From Burkholderiales bacterium (GTDB lineage: Bacteria; Pseudomonadota; Gammaproteobacteria; Burkholderiales; Casimicrobiaceae), in NCBI GenBank assembly GCA_025352105.1, contig JANXUB010000077.1, forward strand, positions 1 through 37,172: a stretch of DNA of 37,172 bases, read 5' to 3'. Position 1 is the first letter of the stretch. Every line of letters begins with the position of its first letter. Shown piece after piece: positions 7,927 through 16,591 of this stretch. Below the pieces are notes generated by a model. The model was not told the DNA's origin. It did no database searches and was given only the letters and a program-made list of their open reading frames with translations. Both the position numbers and the translations under genes were made by a program.

Positions 7927-9660
7927 CTAGTAGCCCGCTGCCAACCCCGTATTCCGACGCGGATCATTGGCACCGTAAAAGCGATTGTTGCCCACCGGCT
8001 TCCCGCCTAAAGAAGGCGCACCGACGAGGATCGCTGCGAGGTGATTGGGCGACTGCGGAGCGCCAATTTTATGGCCCATCGCTTCGAGTAATTTGCGGGT
8101 ATCGGGGCTGATGCCAAAGGTGTCCATGTTGGTCGTCTCGGGCAGCCACTGCTGGTGGAATCGCGGTGCATCCACGGCCTCCTGCACGTTCATGCCGTAA
8201 TCGATCACGTTGAGCAAGGTGTGCAGCACAGCCGTGATGATGCGGCTGCCGCCGGGAGTGCCAACCACCATGACGGGCTTGCCATCTTTGGTCACAATCG
8301 TCGGGCTCATGGAGCTGAGCGGGCGCTTGCCCGGTGCGATGGCGTTGGCCTCGCCTTGCACTAAACCGTAAAGATTCGGCACGCCGATCTTGACCGTGAA
8401 ATCGTCCATCTCGTTGTTCAAGAGAACGCCAGTTTTGGCGGCGGTGACTTTCGCGCCGAACCAGTCGTTCAGGGTGTAGGTGACGGCGACTGCGTTGCCC
8501 CATTTGTCTACTATGGAATAGTGCGTGGTGTTGCTGCCTTCATGCGGCTCAACGCCGGGTTTGATCGCCTGTGACACGCCTGCTTTCGCCGGATCAATCG
8601 CTGCGCGAATCTTTGCGGCATAGGCCTTGTCGAGCAGTCGATCAACCGGGTTCTTCACAAATTCAGGATCACCGAGATAGCTGTTGCGGTCGACGTAGGC
8701 ATGGCGCATGGCCTCAATCTGATAGTGCACCGCCTGTGCCGAACGGAAGCCCAGATCTTTCAGCGGATAGCCTTCAAGCACGTTCAAAATTTCGCAGATG
8801 ATCACGCCGCCCGAGCTGGGCGGCGGTGCCGAGACGATACCGAAGCCGCGATAGTCGCATTCCACAGGCTTCATCTCGCGTGCCTTGTACTGATCGAGAT
8901 CGGCCTGCGTGATGATGCCCTTGCCCGCTTGACTTGACGCCACAATCGCAGCACCGACCGCGCCTTTGTAGAAACCGTCTTCGCCTTTCGCGCTGATCAG
9001 CCGCAGCGTTTTCGCGAGATCCTTCTGCACAAGCTTTTGACCGGGCTCGAAGGCATCGCCCTTGTTCAAAAAAATCGCAGCGGTCGCGGGATCAAGCTTG
9101 AATTTGTCGGTTCCCGTGCGCAGCATATCGACATCACCCTGCTCCAGGATGAATCCCCCCCGCGCATACTTGATCGACGGCGCGATCAAAGCCGCACGCT
9201 TCATGGTGCCGTACTTCACGCGCGCCATTTCCAGCCCAGACACCGTGCCCGGAACGCCGACCGCGAGGTGACCGGCAGTACTCGCGCCCTTAATCACGTT
9301 GCCGTCTTTGTCGAGATACATGTTGGCCGTGGCAGCGAGCGGCGCTTTTTCCCGGAAGTCGAAGAATGTCTTGCGCCCGTCGGCGAGCTGGATCGTCATG
9401 AAGCCGCCGCCGGCCAGATTTCCTGCGGCTGGATAAACCACGGCGAGCGCGTAGCCCACGGCAACCGCAGCATCGATGGCGTTGCCTCCTTGTTTCAGAA
9501 CATCGACGCCGACCTTTGTCGCGAGATGTTGCGCCGTGACGACCATGCCATTTTCGGCGGCGACGGGTGCGACCGAGGCGGCGTTTGCAGAGTGCATGCA
9601 AAGCGCAATGCCCGCAATTAAGCTCGACCGAATCGTCGCCTGTAGCGATAGTTGGCGCAT
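7927..9660 (-). CDS. ggt: Gamma-glutamyltransferase (glutathione hydrolase)
   Basis: A 577-residue periplasmic enzyme that cleaves the gamma-glutamyl bond of glutathione and transfers or hydrolyses it. It is made as a precursor that self-cleaves before the conserved Thr, here Thr378 in NTTHYSIVD, giving large and small subunits. Other family marks are GGNAIDAAVA near residue 58, GGGFM near 84, the substrate-binding LSSMSPTIV and the glycine pair in VVGTPGGSR. A signal peptide (about 1-27) directs export. I place the start at 9660, not the in-frame ATG at 9690, because a perfect AAGGAGG lies 8 nt upstream of 9660. It is probably monocistronic and divergent from the dehydrogenase at 9841. Confidence 0.95.
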   Translation of the reverse strand: MRQLSLQATIRSSLIAGIALCMHSANAASVAPVAAENGMVVTAQHLATKVGVDVLKQGGNAIDAAVAVGYALAVVYPAAGNLAGGGFMTIQLADGRKTFFDFREKAPLAATANMYLDKDGNVIKGASTAGHLAVGVPGTVSGLEMARVKYGTMKRAALIAPSIKYARGGFILEQGDVDMLRTGTDKFKLDPATAAIFLNKGDAFEPGQKLVQKDLAKTLRLISAKGEDGFYKGAVGAAIVASSQAGKGIITQADLDQYKAREMKPVECDYRGFGIVSAPPPSSGGVIICEILNVLEGYPLKDLGFRSAQAVHYQIEAMRHAYVDRNSYLGDPEFVKNPVDRLLDKAYAAKIRAAIDPAKAGVSQAIKPGVEPHEGSNTTHYSIVDKWGNAVAVTYTLNDWFGAKVTAAKTGVLLNNEMDDFTVKIGVPNLYGLVQGEANAIAPGKRPLSSMSPTIVTKDGKPVMVVGTPGGSRIITAVLHTLLNVIDYGMNVQEAVDAPRFHQQWLPETTNMDTFGISPDTRKLLEAMGHKIGAPQSPNHLAAILVGAPSLGGKPVGNNRFYGANDPRRNTGLAAGY

Positions 9661-9668
9661 GATGAAAT

Positions 9669-9675
9669 CCTCCTT
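9669..9675 (-). promoter_or_regulatory. Strong Shine-Dalgarno of ggt (AAGGAGG)
   Basis: AAGGAGG on the minus strand, 8 nt before the ATG at 9660. It decides the ggt start in favour of the signal-peptide Met over the upstream in-frame ATG at 9690. Confidence 0.85.
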
Positions 9676-9840
9676 GTTTATTGTGTGCAACGCTTAGTTG
9701 TCGATGTCGATTATTGCAAGTTGGTCCGGCGCGATGGCTGACGAGTCCATTTGTGCGAATCCGCGCACCAACTGTCTTTCGCTGCCTGTAACAATATCCG
9801 CACATCTCGTCTCGCCCTATCCATCGAATCAGTCAAGTAA

Positions 9841-10890
9841 ATGAAAACCATTTCTTTCGAACGCCTCCAGCAATTCATCACCAACGCTTTCTTGAGCCTT
9901 GGCATGCCTGACGCTGATGCGCAGACAATGGGAGCGCTCATGGCCGACGCCGATCTACAGGGCTCGGACGGGCATGGCGTGATTCGAATGGTGCCCTACA
10001 CGCGGCGGATTCGGGCGGGCGGCGTGAATGTGCGACCGCAGATCAAAATCGTGCAGGAACGCGCGGGTATGGCGCTCGTCGATGGCGACAACGGTATGGG
10101 CCATCTGGTCATGAAACGTGCGGCGGAAATTGCGGTCGAGAAGGCACGTGCGACGGGTATCGCGTGGGTCGGCTCGCAGTGGAGCAATCACGCCGGGCCA
10201 GCATCGCTGTATGCACGTATGGCGCTGCCGCACGACATGATTGGTCTGTATTTCGCCGTCGGCAACGCCAATCATTTACCGCCGTGGGGCGGGCTCGATA
10301 TGTTGCTGTCGACTAATCCGATCGCGGTGGCCGTGCCGTCTGCAAACGCGGGGCCCATCGTGCTTGACATGGCAACCACCGTCGCCGCGTACGGTAAGGT
10401 GAAAGCGAAAGCGCAGCGCGGCGAGATGATGCCCGAGGGCTGGATGATTGATCGCAGCGGGCAGCCGTTGCTTGATCCCAAGCGCGCCGAAGAAGGATTT
10501 TTGATGCCGATTGGCGGCTACAAAGGCTACGGCCTATCGCTCATTGTCGGTTTGCTTGCGGGCACCTTGAATGGCGCGGCAATGGGCAAGGAGGTGATCG
10601 ATTTCAATCACGATGACACCACCGCGACCAACACCGGTCAGGCAATTTGCATGATTGATATTTCGGCGTTTGGCGACGTGGATGCGTTCAAGGCGCGCGT
10701 CGATACGCTCGCCACCGACTTGCGTGCGAGCGAGCGCATGTCAGGTGTGGAGCGCATCTGGGTGCCCGGCGAACAGAGCGAAGCGCGGCGAGTGCGCTAT
10801 GCGGCTGAAGGCATTCCGATCGCGCCCGCGCTTTGGACTCAGCTTGACACGCTGGCGACGGAGTTGGGGATAGCTCCGCTGGGTGATTAA
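9841..10890 (+). CDS. Ldh2/MDH2-family NAD(P)-dependent oxidoreductase
   Basis: A 349-residue member of the malate/L-lactate/ureidoglycolate dehydrogenase family (not the classical Rossmann lactate dehydrogenases). Typical marks are the N-terminal helical DADLQGSDGHGVIRM with a catalytic His region, the SNHAGPASLYARMA segment, the LLSTNPIAVAVP strand, and GGYKGYGLSLIVGLLAG near the C terminus. The family reduces or oxidises 2-oxo/2-hydroxy acids with NAD(P). The substrate cannot be told from sequence. A TctC-type receptor gene lies 78 bp downstream on the same strand, as is common in Burkholderiales, so the pair may handle uptake and oxidation of one organic acid. It is divergent from ggt. 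Confidence 0.9.
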   Translation: MKTISFERLQQFITNAFLSLGMPDADAQTMGALMADADLQGSDGHGVIRMVPYTRRIRAGGVNVRPQIKIVQERAGMALVDGDNGMGHLVMKRAAEIAVEKARATGIAWVGSQWSNHAGPASLYARMALPHDMIGLYFAVGNANHLPPWGGLDMLLSTNPIAVAVPSANAGPIVLDMATTVAAYGKVKAKAQRGEMMPEGWMIDRSGQPLLDPKRAEEGFLMPIGGYKGYGLSLIVGLLAGTLNGAAMGKEVIDFNHDDTTATNTGQAICMIDISAFGDVDAFKARVDTLATDLRASERMSGVERIWVPGEQSEARRVRYAAEGIPIAPALWTQLDTLATELGIAPLGD

Positions 10891-10968
10891 GCGTTATCGG
10901 CCCCGCGTCACAACATCCACTCAATCGCAATCGCAATCAATCCACACGAACCCCATGAGGAGCCGCTA

Positions 10969-11964
10969 GTGCCCAATTCCACAACCCAGATAATTCAGCC
11001 ATTCGCGCTCACCGCCGCTTGTCTGTTTCTCGCATTGCCGTTCGCACAAACCGCTGCGCAAACCACCTATCCAACCAAGCCGATCCGCATGATTGTGCCG
11101 CTCGCCGCAGGCAGCGCGGTTGACAACGCGGCACGCATCGTGACCCAGAAGATGGCGCAAAACATGGGCCAGAGCATCGTCATCGAAAACATCGCGGGCG
11201 CGGCCGGAGCCATTGGCGCTGATCGTGTCGCGAAGTCCGCGCCCGACGGCTACACCATCGGCGGTTTCAACGACAGCATCATGACCATGCTGCCAAATCT
11301 GCAAAGCAAAATGGGCTGGGATATCGTCAAGGATTTCGAGCCGGTTTCGTTGGTCGCCACCGTCGAGTGGGGCCTCGTCGTAAACAACGATGCGCCGTTT
11401 CGCAGCGCAGGCGACGTGATTGCGGCGGCCAAAGCGGCACCGGGCAAGCTCAACTACGGCTCCGGCGGCAACGGCAGCCCGCAACACATCGCCGCTGCGC
11501 TCTTCGGCTCAAGCGCGGGTATCCAGATGACACATGTGCCGTACAAGGGCGCGACACAAGCGGCGGTGGGCGTCGCAGGTGGTGATGTGCCGATGGCGTT
11601 TCAGGGGTTGGCCACGGTGAACTCGCTCATCAAGGCGGGCAAGCTGCGCCTCATCGGCGTCACGACCCCAAAGCCGCTCGCTCAATTTCCGGATGTGCCA
11701 ACGGTGAGCACGTCGGGCCTGCCGGGTTTCGAATTCAATTCGTGGTTTGCTGTGATGGCCCCCTCAGGCACGCCAAAGGAAATCGTCAGCCGCCTCAACG
11801 CCGAAATCGTCAAGGCCCTGGCCGACCCGGACGTGCGCGCAAACCTCATTGCGCAAGGCCTGACGCCACGTGGATCAAGCGCAGCAGAACTCGGAGCGGC
11901 AACGAATGATCAGCTGGCGAGGTATGCGCGTCTGATCAAGCAGGCTGGAATTACTGCCGAGTGA
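10969..11964 (+). CDS. Bug/TctC-family tripartite tricarboxylate-type solute receptor
   Basis: A 331-residue periplasmic binding protein. A GTG start is preceded by GAGGAG about 8 nt upstream. The signal peptide covers about residues 1-31 (ending AAQTTYPTKP). Family marks are YPTKPIRMIVPLAAGS, the two strands around IENIAGAAGAIGAD, NYGSGGNGSPQHIAAALF, and HVPYKGATQAAVGVAGGDV. Bug proteins bind carboxylates or amides. No TctA/TctB transporter genes are nearby, which is usual for the large orphan Bug sets of Burkholderiales. It probably shares an operon with the upstream Ldh2-type dehydrogenase, so its ligand may be that enzyme's hydroxy- or oxo-acid (inference). Confidence 0.92.
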   Translation: MPNSTTQIIQPFALTAACLFLALPFAQTAAQTTYPTKPIRMIVPLAAGSAVDNAARIVTQKMAQNMGQSIVIENIAGAAGAIGADRVAKSAPDGYTIGGFNDSIMTMLPNLQSKMGWDIVKDFEPVSLVATVEWGLVVNNDAPFRSAGDVIAAAKAAPGKLNYGSGGNGSPQHIAAALFGSSAGIQMTHVPYKGATQAAVGVAGGDVPMAFQGLATVNSLIKAGKLRLIGVTTPKPLAQFPDVPTVSTSGLPGFEFNSWFAVMAPSGTPKEIVSRLNAEIVKALADPDVRANLIAQGLTPRGSSAAELGAATNDQLARYARLIKQAGITAE

Positions 11965-12011
11965 GGGCGCGGTCGATACGCTAAATCCGCGCTCATGCCA
12001 TACTCCGCGCC

Positions 12012-12449
12012 ATGAAAAATAAGCCTATTGAGGTGCAGCACTTTACGCTGCGCGACGAATTTATCGAACTGCACAATCTGTTCAAAGTGCTGGGCATTGC
12101 TGGCAGCGGTGCCGAAGGCAAAGTGCTGGTCGCATCGGGGAACGTGACGGTCGACGGCGTACTGGAACTTCGCAAAAGCGCAAAGATTCGCGCCGGACAG
12201 CTCGTGAAATTACCAGGCACGACGATTAACGTGCATGCGCCCGATCCGGCAGAAGCGGCCGCGCATGCTGAACGCGTTGCGGCGGCGGAAGTCGCGATGC
12301 GTGCGGTCAACGTGCTGAAAGCGGCAAAGGCGAAGGTTTCTGCCGAAGCGACGGGCACGGGAGCGAAGGGAACTCAGGCGAACAAGACCAAGCGCGTCGA
12401 TTCGCCGTTTTCAGCGCCGATTCGCCGTAAGCGCGGCGTGGTGAAGTAA
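12012..12449 (+). CDS. S4-domain RNA-binding protein (YbcJ-like)
   Basis: A 145-residue protein. Residues about 5-75 form an S4 RNA-binding domain of the short YbcJ type: FIELHNLFKVLGIAGSGAEG then VLVASGNVTVDG and KIRAGQLVKLPG. The C-terminal half is Ala-rich and helical, then Lys/Arg-rich (KTKRVDSPFSAPIRRKRG), a basic tail suited to contacting RNA. YbcJ-like proteins are small RNA-binding proteins with no fixed role. The gene stands alone, 47 bp after the TctC gene and before a dyad-symmetric repeat at 12470-12590. Confidence 0.85.
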   Translation: MKNKPIEVQHFTLRDEFIELHNLFKVLGIAGSGAEGKVLVASGNVTVDGVLELRKSAKIRAGQLVKLPGTTINVHAPDPAEAAAHAERVAAAEVAMRAVNVLKAAKAKVSAEATGTGAKGTQANKTKRVDSPFSAPIRRKRGVVK

Positions 12450-12469
12450 GTCCATCGATTTTCAACAGC

Positions 12470-12590
12470 ATCAGCTTTTGGCTAAACCGCAGCAATTGCT
12501 TGGGCTCAAGCCAAATATCAGTAAAAGTCGACAACCGCATAAAATCTGGTGTAGCCCAATAGAAACAGCGGTTTCATTAAAAAAGCTGAT
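12470..12590. repeat. Copy of the 117-121 bp dyad-symmetric intergenic repeat
   Basis: Tips ATCAGCTTTT (from 12470) and AAAAGCTGAT (to 12590) are perfect inverted repeats. GGGCT (12502) pairs with AGCCC (to 12557) around the same centre, 12529.5, which falls in GTCGAC (12527-12532). Box spacings equal those of the copy at 29733. It lies between the S4 gene and the cupin gene, with no ORF of its own. Confidence 0.85.
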
Positions 12591-12695
12591 AGCGGCGGGC
12601 CATTTGTTTCAGGCAACCGCCGAGCGGTCAGACGACGATAAAACTGTGTGTCAACCGCATCCTATTTTCAGCGCGAGCAGCAGAGGAAACACAAG

Positions 12696-13079
12696 ATGAC
12701 GAGCTTTACTCAAGTCGAACTATTCACTGATTCTGATGGTCGCGCAAAATTTCGCGAGCACGAGATCATGCTCTCTGAAGGCACGTCGCAATCGATGCTT
12801 TCGGCCGTCATGCCGGCGAGCGGCTGTCAGGTTCGGCACAGTCCAATCGGCTTTCGCAGCGCCTGGCATTGTTCGCCGAAAGCACAATGGGTGTTCATTC
12901 TCGGCGGTCAAATGGAGATTGGTTTGCAGGACGGCAGCTCGCGAATTTTCAGCGCTGGGCAGCACTTTTATTCCGCCGACACATTGCCCGAGGGCGCGAG
13001 CTTTGATGCCACCGTGCATGGGCATTGGAGCCGTCAGGTGGGCAATGACGCACTGGTCACACTGTTCGTGAAAGTCTAG
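12696..13079 (+). CDS. Cupin-fold protein
   Basis: A 127-residue protein. The ATG at 12696, preceded by AGAGGAAA, is preferred to the in-frame ATG at 12648. The middle has a cupin-like beta pattern: CSPKAQWVFILGGQMEIGLQ followed by FSAGQHFYSADTLPEG. The canonical cupin metal histidines are not all obvious, so it may bind a ligand rather than a metal. Its stop is 3 bp before a GTG start of YaeQ and another cupin gene follows, making a small cupin-yaeQ-cupin cluster. Function unknown. Confidence 0.75.
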   Translation: MTSFTQVELFTDSDGRAKFREHEIMLSEGTSQSMLSAVMPASGCQVRHSPIGFRSAWHCSPKAQWVFILGGQMEIGLQDGSSRIFSAGQHFYSADTLPEGASFDATVHGHWSRQVGNDALVTLFVKV

Positions 13080-13082
13080 CGA

Positions 13083-13631
13083 GTGGCAATCAAATCGACC
13101 ATTTTCAAAGGCAGCCTCAACATATCCGACATGGATCGCGGCTACTACGCCGACCACGCCCTAACGCTGGCGCGACACCCGTCTGAAACCAGCGAGCGCA
13201 TGATGGTGCGCGTGCTCGCGTTCGCTCTATACGCAAGCGAGCGACTGGAGTTCGGGAAGGGTATTTCGAGCGACGACGAACCCGCGTTGTGGGAACACGA
13301 TTTGACCGGCGGCATCATTCGCTGGATTGAAGTGGGTCTGCCTGAGGAGCGTCTGTTGCGCCGCGCTTGCGGACGCTCGGACGAGGTCGTGCTGCTCGCG
13401 TACGGCGGTGGAAAAACGGTCGATGCCTGGTGGCAGGCGAACAAGGACGCGCTGGCGAAACAGGACAAGCTGACCATCAAGGCCGTTGACTCCCGAAGCA
13501 GCAAAGCGCTCTCCGCGATGGCCGAACGCGGCATGGAATTGCAATGCATGATTCAGGACGGCGAGATATGGATGTCGGACGCCACGGAGCGCGTGTTGAT
13601 TGAAGTTTTGACATTGATGCCGACGCCGTAG
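13083..13631 (+). CDS. yaeQ: YaeQ family protein
   Basis: A 182-residue protein with the full YaeQ pattern: MAIKSTIFKGSLNISDMDRG at the N terminus, the ALTLARHPSETSERMMVR helix, a GKGISSDDEPALWEHD motif and a C-terminal LQCMIQDGEIWMSD strand. YaeQ proteins are about 180 residues and have a PD-(D/E)XK-like nuclease fold, but their biological activity is unsettled (one report links E. coli YaeQ to compensation for RfaH loss, later disputed). The GTG start at 13083 lies 3 bp after the cupin stop, so the two genes are probably translationally coupled. Confidence 0.93.
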   Translation: MAIKSTIFKGSLNISDMDRGYYADHALTLARHPSETSERMMVRVLAFALYASERLEFGKGISSDDEPALWEHDLTGGIIRWIEVGLPEERLLRRACGRSDEVVLLAYGGGKTVDAWWQANKDALAKQDKLTIKAVDSRSSKALSAMAERGMELQCMIQDGEIWMSDATERVLIEVLTLMPTP

Positions 13632-13658
13632 CCGTCGTTTTTTGAAAGGCAATGCGCC

Positions 13659-14174
13659 ATGTCAAATGCTGAAGCACTCCGCGCCAAGTTGATCCGCAGT
13701 TTCCTGACGCAGGACGCGGCATGGGAGATCATGGATCGCGCGCCGCACTACGACGGCGTCGCCAGCAAGCGTCTGGCGCGCGACACGGCAGCAAAACAGA
13801 TGGGCCTGTCGGTGGACATCGTGCCGCCCGGCAAGCGCGCCTGCCCGTATCACTTTCACTATGTCGAAGAGGAGATGTTCATCGTCCTCGAAGGCTCCGG
13901 CACGCTGCGCGTGGCAGGGGAGATGTTGCCGATTTCAGCCGGGGATGTGATGTTCATTCCGGCAGGGCCCGAGTACCCGCATCAGATCATCAACACCTCC
14001 GACGCGCCCCTGAAATACCTCTCGGCCAGCACCCAAGCCGCGACTGAAATCTGCGAGTATCCCGATTCGGAAAAGTATGGTGTGTTCACCGACAAGAAGC
14101 CAGACACGCTGATGCAGGGACGTCGAATGCATCGGCAGAAAGATGATCTGGATTACTGGGACGGTGAGCCGTAA
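13659..14174 (+). CDS. Metal-binding cupin protein
   Basis: A 171-residue single-domain cupin. Motif 1 is complete (PYHFHYVEEEMFIVLEG: two His and a Glu) and motif 2 reads GDVMFIPAGPEYPHQIIN (P-x-G, His, Asn), so a bound metal is likely. Cupins of this kind include sugar isomerases, dioxygenases and storage-type proteins; nothing here fixes the substrate. The last codons (Asp-Gly-Glu-Pro-stop) form the first unit of a 21-bp tandem triplication. It is the last gene of the cupin-yaeQ-cupin group and converges on a TctC gene. Confidence 0.88.
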   Translation: MSNAEALRAKLIRSFLTQDAAWEIMDRAPHYDGVASKRLARDTAAKQMGLSVDIVPPGKRACPYHFHYVEEEMFIVLEGSGTLRVAGEMLPISAGDVMFIPAGPEYPHQIINTSDAPLKYLSASTQAATEICEYPDSEKYGVFTDKKPDTLMQGRRMHRQKDDLDYWDGEP

Positions 14175-14215
14175 TTTTTGGACGGTGAGCCGTAATTTTT
14201 GGACGGCGAGCCGTG
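14160..14215. repeat. 21-bp tandem repeat over a stop codon (2.7 units)
   Basis: Two identical 21-bp units (gacggtgagccgtaatttttg at 14160 and 14181) and a third partial diverged unit (gacggcgagccgtg, 14202-14215). The first unit contains the end and stop codon of the upstream cupin gene. The unit itself holds a short inverted repeat (acggtgagccgt). Confidence 0.95.
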
Positions 14216-14225
14216 ACGTGGCTGG

Positions 14226-15197
14226 CTACTCCAGCTTGATTCCCGTCTCTTTCGCCAATTGCACCCATTTCGCCGTGTCGGCGCGCAAAAATTCCGCGAG
14301 TTGCGTTGACGTCATGGGGCGCGGTTCCGCGCCTTGTGCCATCAGGCGTTCACGGATTTCCGGGATGGCCAGCGCTTTGGCAAATTCAGTGTTGAGTTTT
14401 GCGATAACGTCGGTCGGTGTATTGGCTGAAGCGAGCAAGCCCTGCCATGAACCCGTAACGAATCCGGGGTAGCCGGATTCGGCGACGGTTGGCACATCGG
14501 GCAGCGTTGCCCAGCGCTTTTCGCTGGACACGGCGAGCACACGCAGCTGATTGCTCTTGACCATCGGCAGCGTGGCGAGCATGCCATTGAACATGACTTG
14601 CGCGTGACCGGCGACCACATCGGTCAGCGCTTGTGCGCCCCCTTTGTAGGGCACAAACACCCATTCCACGCCCGCACGTTTGGCGAACAGCGCGCCCGCG
14701 AGATGCGGCGCGCTGCCTGCACCCACGGTCGCGACACTAAAGCCGCCTGCCTTGGCTTTGGACGCGGTCACGAGTTCTGCCAAGGATTTTGCGGGCAACG
14801 CAGGGTTGACGACGGCAAGGTGTGGCGAATACGCAATCATGGTGATCGGTGTGAAATCTTTTGCGCTATCAAACGGCAGTTTTGCACCGAGCGCAGGCGC
14901 ACTGGTCAGGCCACCAACGTCGGTGAGCAACAGGGTCAAGCCATCCGGCGCAGATTTGGCGACGAGGTCGCTGCCGAGGACGCCATTGGCACCCGGTTTG
15001 TTGTCGACGACAACGGTTGCGCCGAGCGCTTCGCCGACTTTGCCGGACAAGGCGCGCGCAAGGATGTCGGACGTGCCGCCCGGCGCGTAGGGCACGATGA
15101 TGCGGATGGTTTTGCCGGTAAAGTTTTGTGCCGAAACGACACCAATCGATAGCAAGGCTGCGGCAACAGTTGCGAGTGATCGTACGAGTAAATGCAT
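14226..15197 (-). CDS. Bug/TctC-family solute receptor
   Basis: A 323-residue periplasmic receptor. I use the ATG at 15197, which has GGGAGG 4 nt upstream and begins a normal signal peptide (HLLVRSLATVAAALLSIGVVSAQ); an in-frame TTG at 15209 is possible. Family motifs are IRIIVPYAPGGTSDILAR, VVDNKPGANGVLGSDLVAKS, and FVPYKGGAQALTDVVAGHAQ. The ligand is unknown, and it has no transporter partner in the window. It lies downstream of the GST gene on the same strand, with a GC-rich hairpin between them, so it is probably transcribed separately. Confidence 0.92.
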   Translation of the reverse strand: MHLLVRSLATVAAALLSIGVVSAQNFTGKTIRIIVPYAPGGTSDILARALSGKVGEALGATVVVDNKPGANGVLGSDLVAKSAPDGLTLLLTDVGGLTSAPALGAKLPFDSAKDFTPITMIAYSPHLAVVNPALPAKSLAELVTASKAKAGGFSVATVGAGSAPHLAGALFAKRAGVEWVFVPYKGGAQALTDVVAGHAQVMFNGMLATLPMVKSNQLRVLAVSSEKRWATLPDVPTVAESGYPGFVTGSWQGLLASANTPTDVIAKLNTEFAKALAIPEIRERLMAQGAEPRPMTSTQLAEFLRADTAKWVQLAKETGIKLE

Positions 15198-15339
15198 AAA
15201 TCCTCCCAAAGGTGGGCTGGATATTACACGTCATACGTCTAGAAGGATTTGCAGCGGTTATCGTGTGGATTCGACGCACATCGAACCAGAGATTGCGCCA
15301 CGCCAACTACAGGCGGCTCGGCTGGAAGCCAAGCCGCGA

Positions 15340-15358
15340 GCGGGCCTCTGCGGCCCGC
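15340..15358. terminator. GC-rich hairpin between GST and TctC genes
   Basis: The stem GCGGGCC / GGCCCGC has a 5-nt loop. A short T-run (TGTTTTA) follows on the plus strand only. On the minus strand, the direction of both neighbours, there is no U-tract, so it could be a weak terminator or a repeat-type palindrome. Confidence 0.4.
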
Positions 15359-15378
15359 CCTGTTTTATCGGCTCTGAA

Positions 15379-15996
15379 CTACGCAGCCTTCTTGACCAGG
15401 CCTTCGGCGGCGAGGGTTTCCTGCACCGACGAACGCGCGGCCATGCGGGCCATGAACGCACCGACGTTCTTGAACGACGACAGGTCGAGCCCGACGTGGG
15501 CCGCCCAGCTGGTGACGGTGAACAGATACGCATCGGCCACGCTGAACGCGTCGCCCATTGTGTAGTTCTTGCCCGTCAACCACTTGTCGACCAGCGCGTA
15601 CTTCGTGGTCAAGCTTTGCTTGGTGATGACTTTGTATTCCTCCGGTGTGGTCGGACGGAACAGCGGGCCATAGCTTTTGTGCAGCTCGCTGGTGATGAAG
15701 TTCAACCACTCCTGCAGGCGGTACCGCGCCATCGTGCCGTTCGCGGGCGCGAGATTCTTGGCGGGCACCTGATCGGCGACGTATTGCACGATGGCGGGGC
15801 CTTCGGTCAGGCGCTCACCGCTGTCGAGCTCCAGCACAGGCACGGAGCCTTTGTCGTTGATCGAGTAGAAGTCAGTGCCGTCGTCGAGCTGATGCGTTTT
15901 GGTGCTGGCGCGAACCAGATCAAATGGCAGGCCAGATTCGCGCAGGACGATATGGGGCGCCATCGAACAGGCACCGTTGCTGAAATAGAGCTTCAT
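15379..15996 (-). CDS. gst: Glutathione S-transferase
   Basis: A 205-residue protein. The start at 15996 (MKLYFSNGACSMAPHI) matches the usual beginning of the bacterial beta/theta GST type; the open frame extends further upstream but without similarity. The N-terminal thioredoxin-like domain has the conserved cysteine (Cys10 context SNGACSMA) and GSVPVLELDSGERLTEG (cis-Pro and glutathione-contacting Glu/Ser region). The C-terminal all-helical domain shows FSVADAYLFTV, the N-capping folding motif. Such GSTs conjugate or reduce small electrophiles in the cytosol; the substrate is unknown. It sits downstream of a 2-TM protein gene. Confidence 0.92.
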   Translation of the reverse strand: MKLYFSNGACSMAPHIVLRESGLPFDLVRASTKTHQLDDGTDFYSINDKGSVPVLELDSGERLTEGPAIVQYVADQVPAKNLAPANGTMARYRLQEWLNFITSELHKSYGPLFRPTTPEEYKVITKQSLTTKYALVDKWLTGKNYTMGDAFSVADAYLFTVTSWAAHVGLDLSSFKNVGAFMARMAARSSVQETLAAEGLVKKAA

Positions 15997-16045
15997 AGCG
16001 AGGAATAAGGAATTGGTCGAGACTGGATTTTCCTCCATCTGCGGA

Positions 16046-16426
16046 TCAGACCATCGAACGCTGTGCCGACTTTGGCGTAGCCTGCGTTTCGAGCAGGAAC
16101 TGAACCGCCTCGGCAGGTTGCTTTGGCTCGCCGTCCTTGCGCCACGCGTCGTATCTGGCTTTCGCTTCAGCGCCGTAGCGTTTGTAGATGAAGTAGCCAA
16201 TGGCTGCGAGCACGCCAACGACGAACAGCAATTTGGCAACGCGGGCCCACGCCACGATCACGTTGATCCCCATGCCGAACGCGACCCATTTCACCCACCA
16301 GTTGCCGGGCGACACCATCCAGTTGATGAACAGGCAGAGACCGACGACAAAGATAAAGTTGAGCGGAGCGGTAATCGCGCGGGTCAGCGTTGAGACTGGG
16401 CTTGTGACGAAGCGAAGCGGATTCAT
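16046..16426 (-). CDS. Small membrane protein with two to three TM segments
   Basis: About 126 residues from the ATG at 16426 (MNPLRFVTSP), which I prefer to an in-frame start at 16453. Hydrophobic segments are at about LNFIFVVGLCLFINWMV, WVKWVAFGMGINVIV and LLFVVGVLAAIGYFIYKRY, followed by a basic, helical cytosolic tail rich in Lys/Arg/Glu. I do not recognise a named family. It lies 49 bp before the GST gene and could be co-transcribed with it. Confidence 0.65.
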   Translation of the reverse strand: MNPLRFVTSPVSTLTRAITAPLNFIFVVGLCLFINWMVSPGNWWVKWVAFGMGINVIVAWARVAKLLFVVGVLAAIGYFIYKRYGAEAKARYDAWRKDGEPKQPAEAVQFLLETQATPKSAQRSMV

Positions 16427-16591
16427 GATTTCGGTTCCCCGAGATGACTGCAACAGTGCAGTGGGATGAATTCTGCTGATCCGTTAGTTGCTGTGAAGCG
16501 GCGTGCGACGAATGGACCAGCGTCGTCGCCAGTTGCAGCGCGCTTTCGTGAACGGCGACCGCAGCCGCACCAAATCGAAGGGCTGCCCGCG

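Noticed and set aside
7927..9690. Upstream in-frame ATG for ggt at 9690
   Set aside because: A strong AAGGAGG is placed for the ATG at 9660, and the signal peptide starts there.
12470..12590. Integron attC sites
   Set aside because: Size and dyad symmetry are similar, but tips do not fit the RYYYAAC/GTTRRRY core sites and there are no cassette genes or integrase.
14598..15152. Plus-strand 184-residue ORF antisense to the TctC gene
   Set aside because: Shadow of a clear TctC coding frame, His/Arg-rich composition without motifs.
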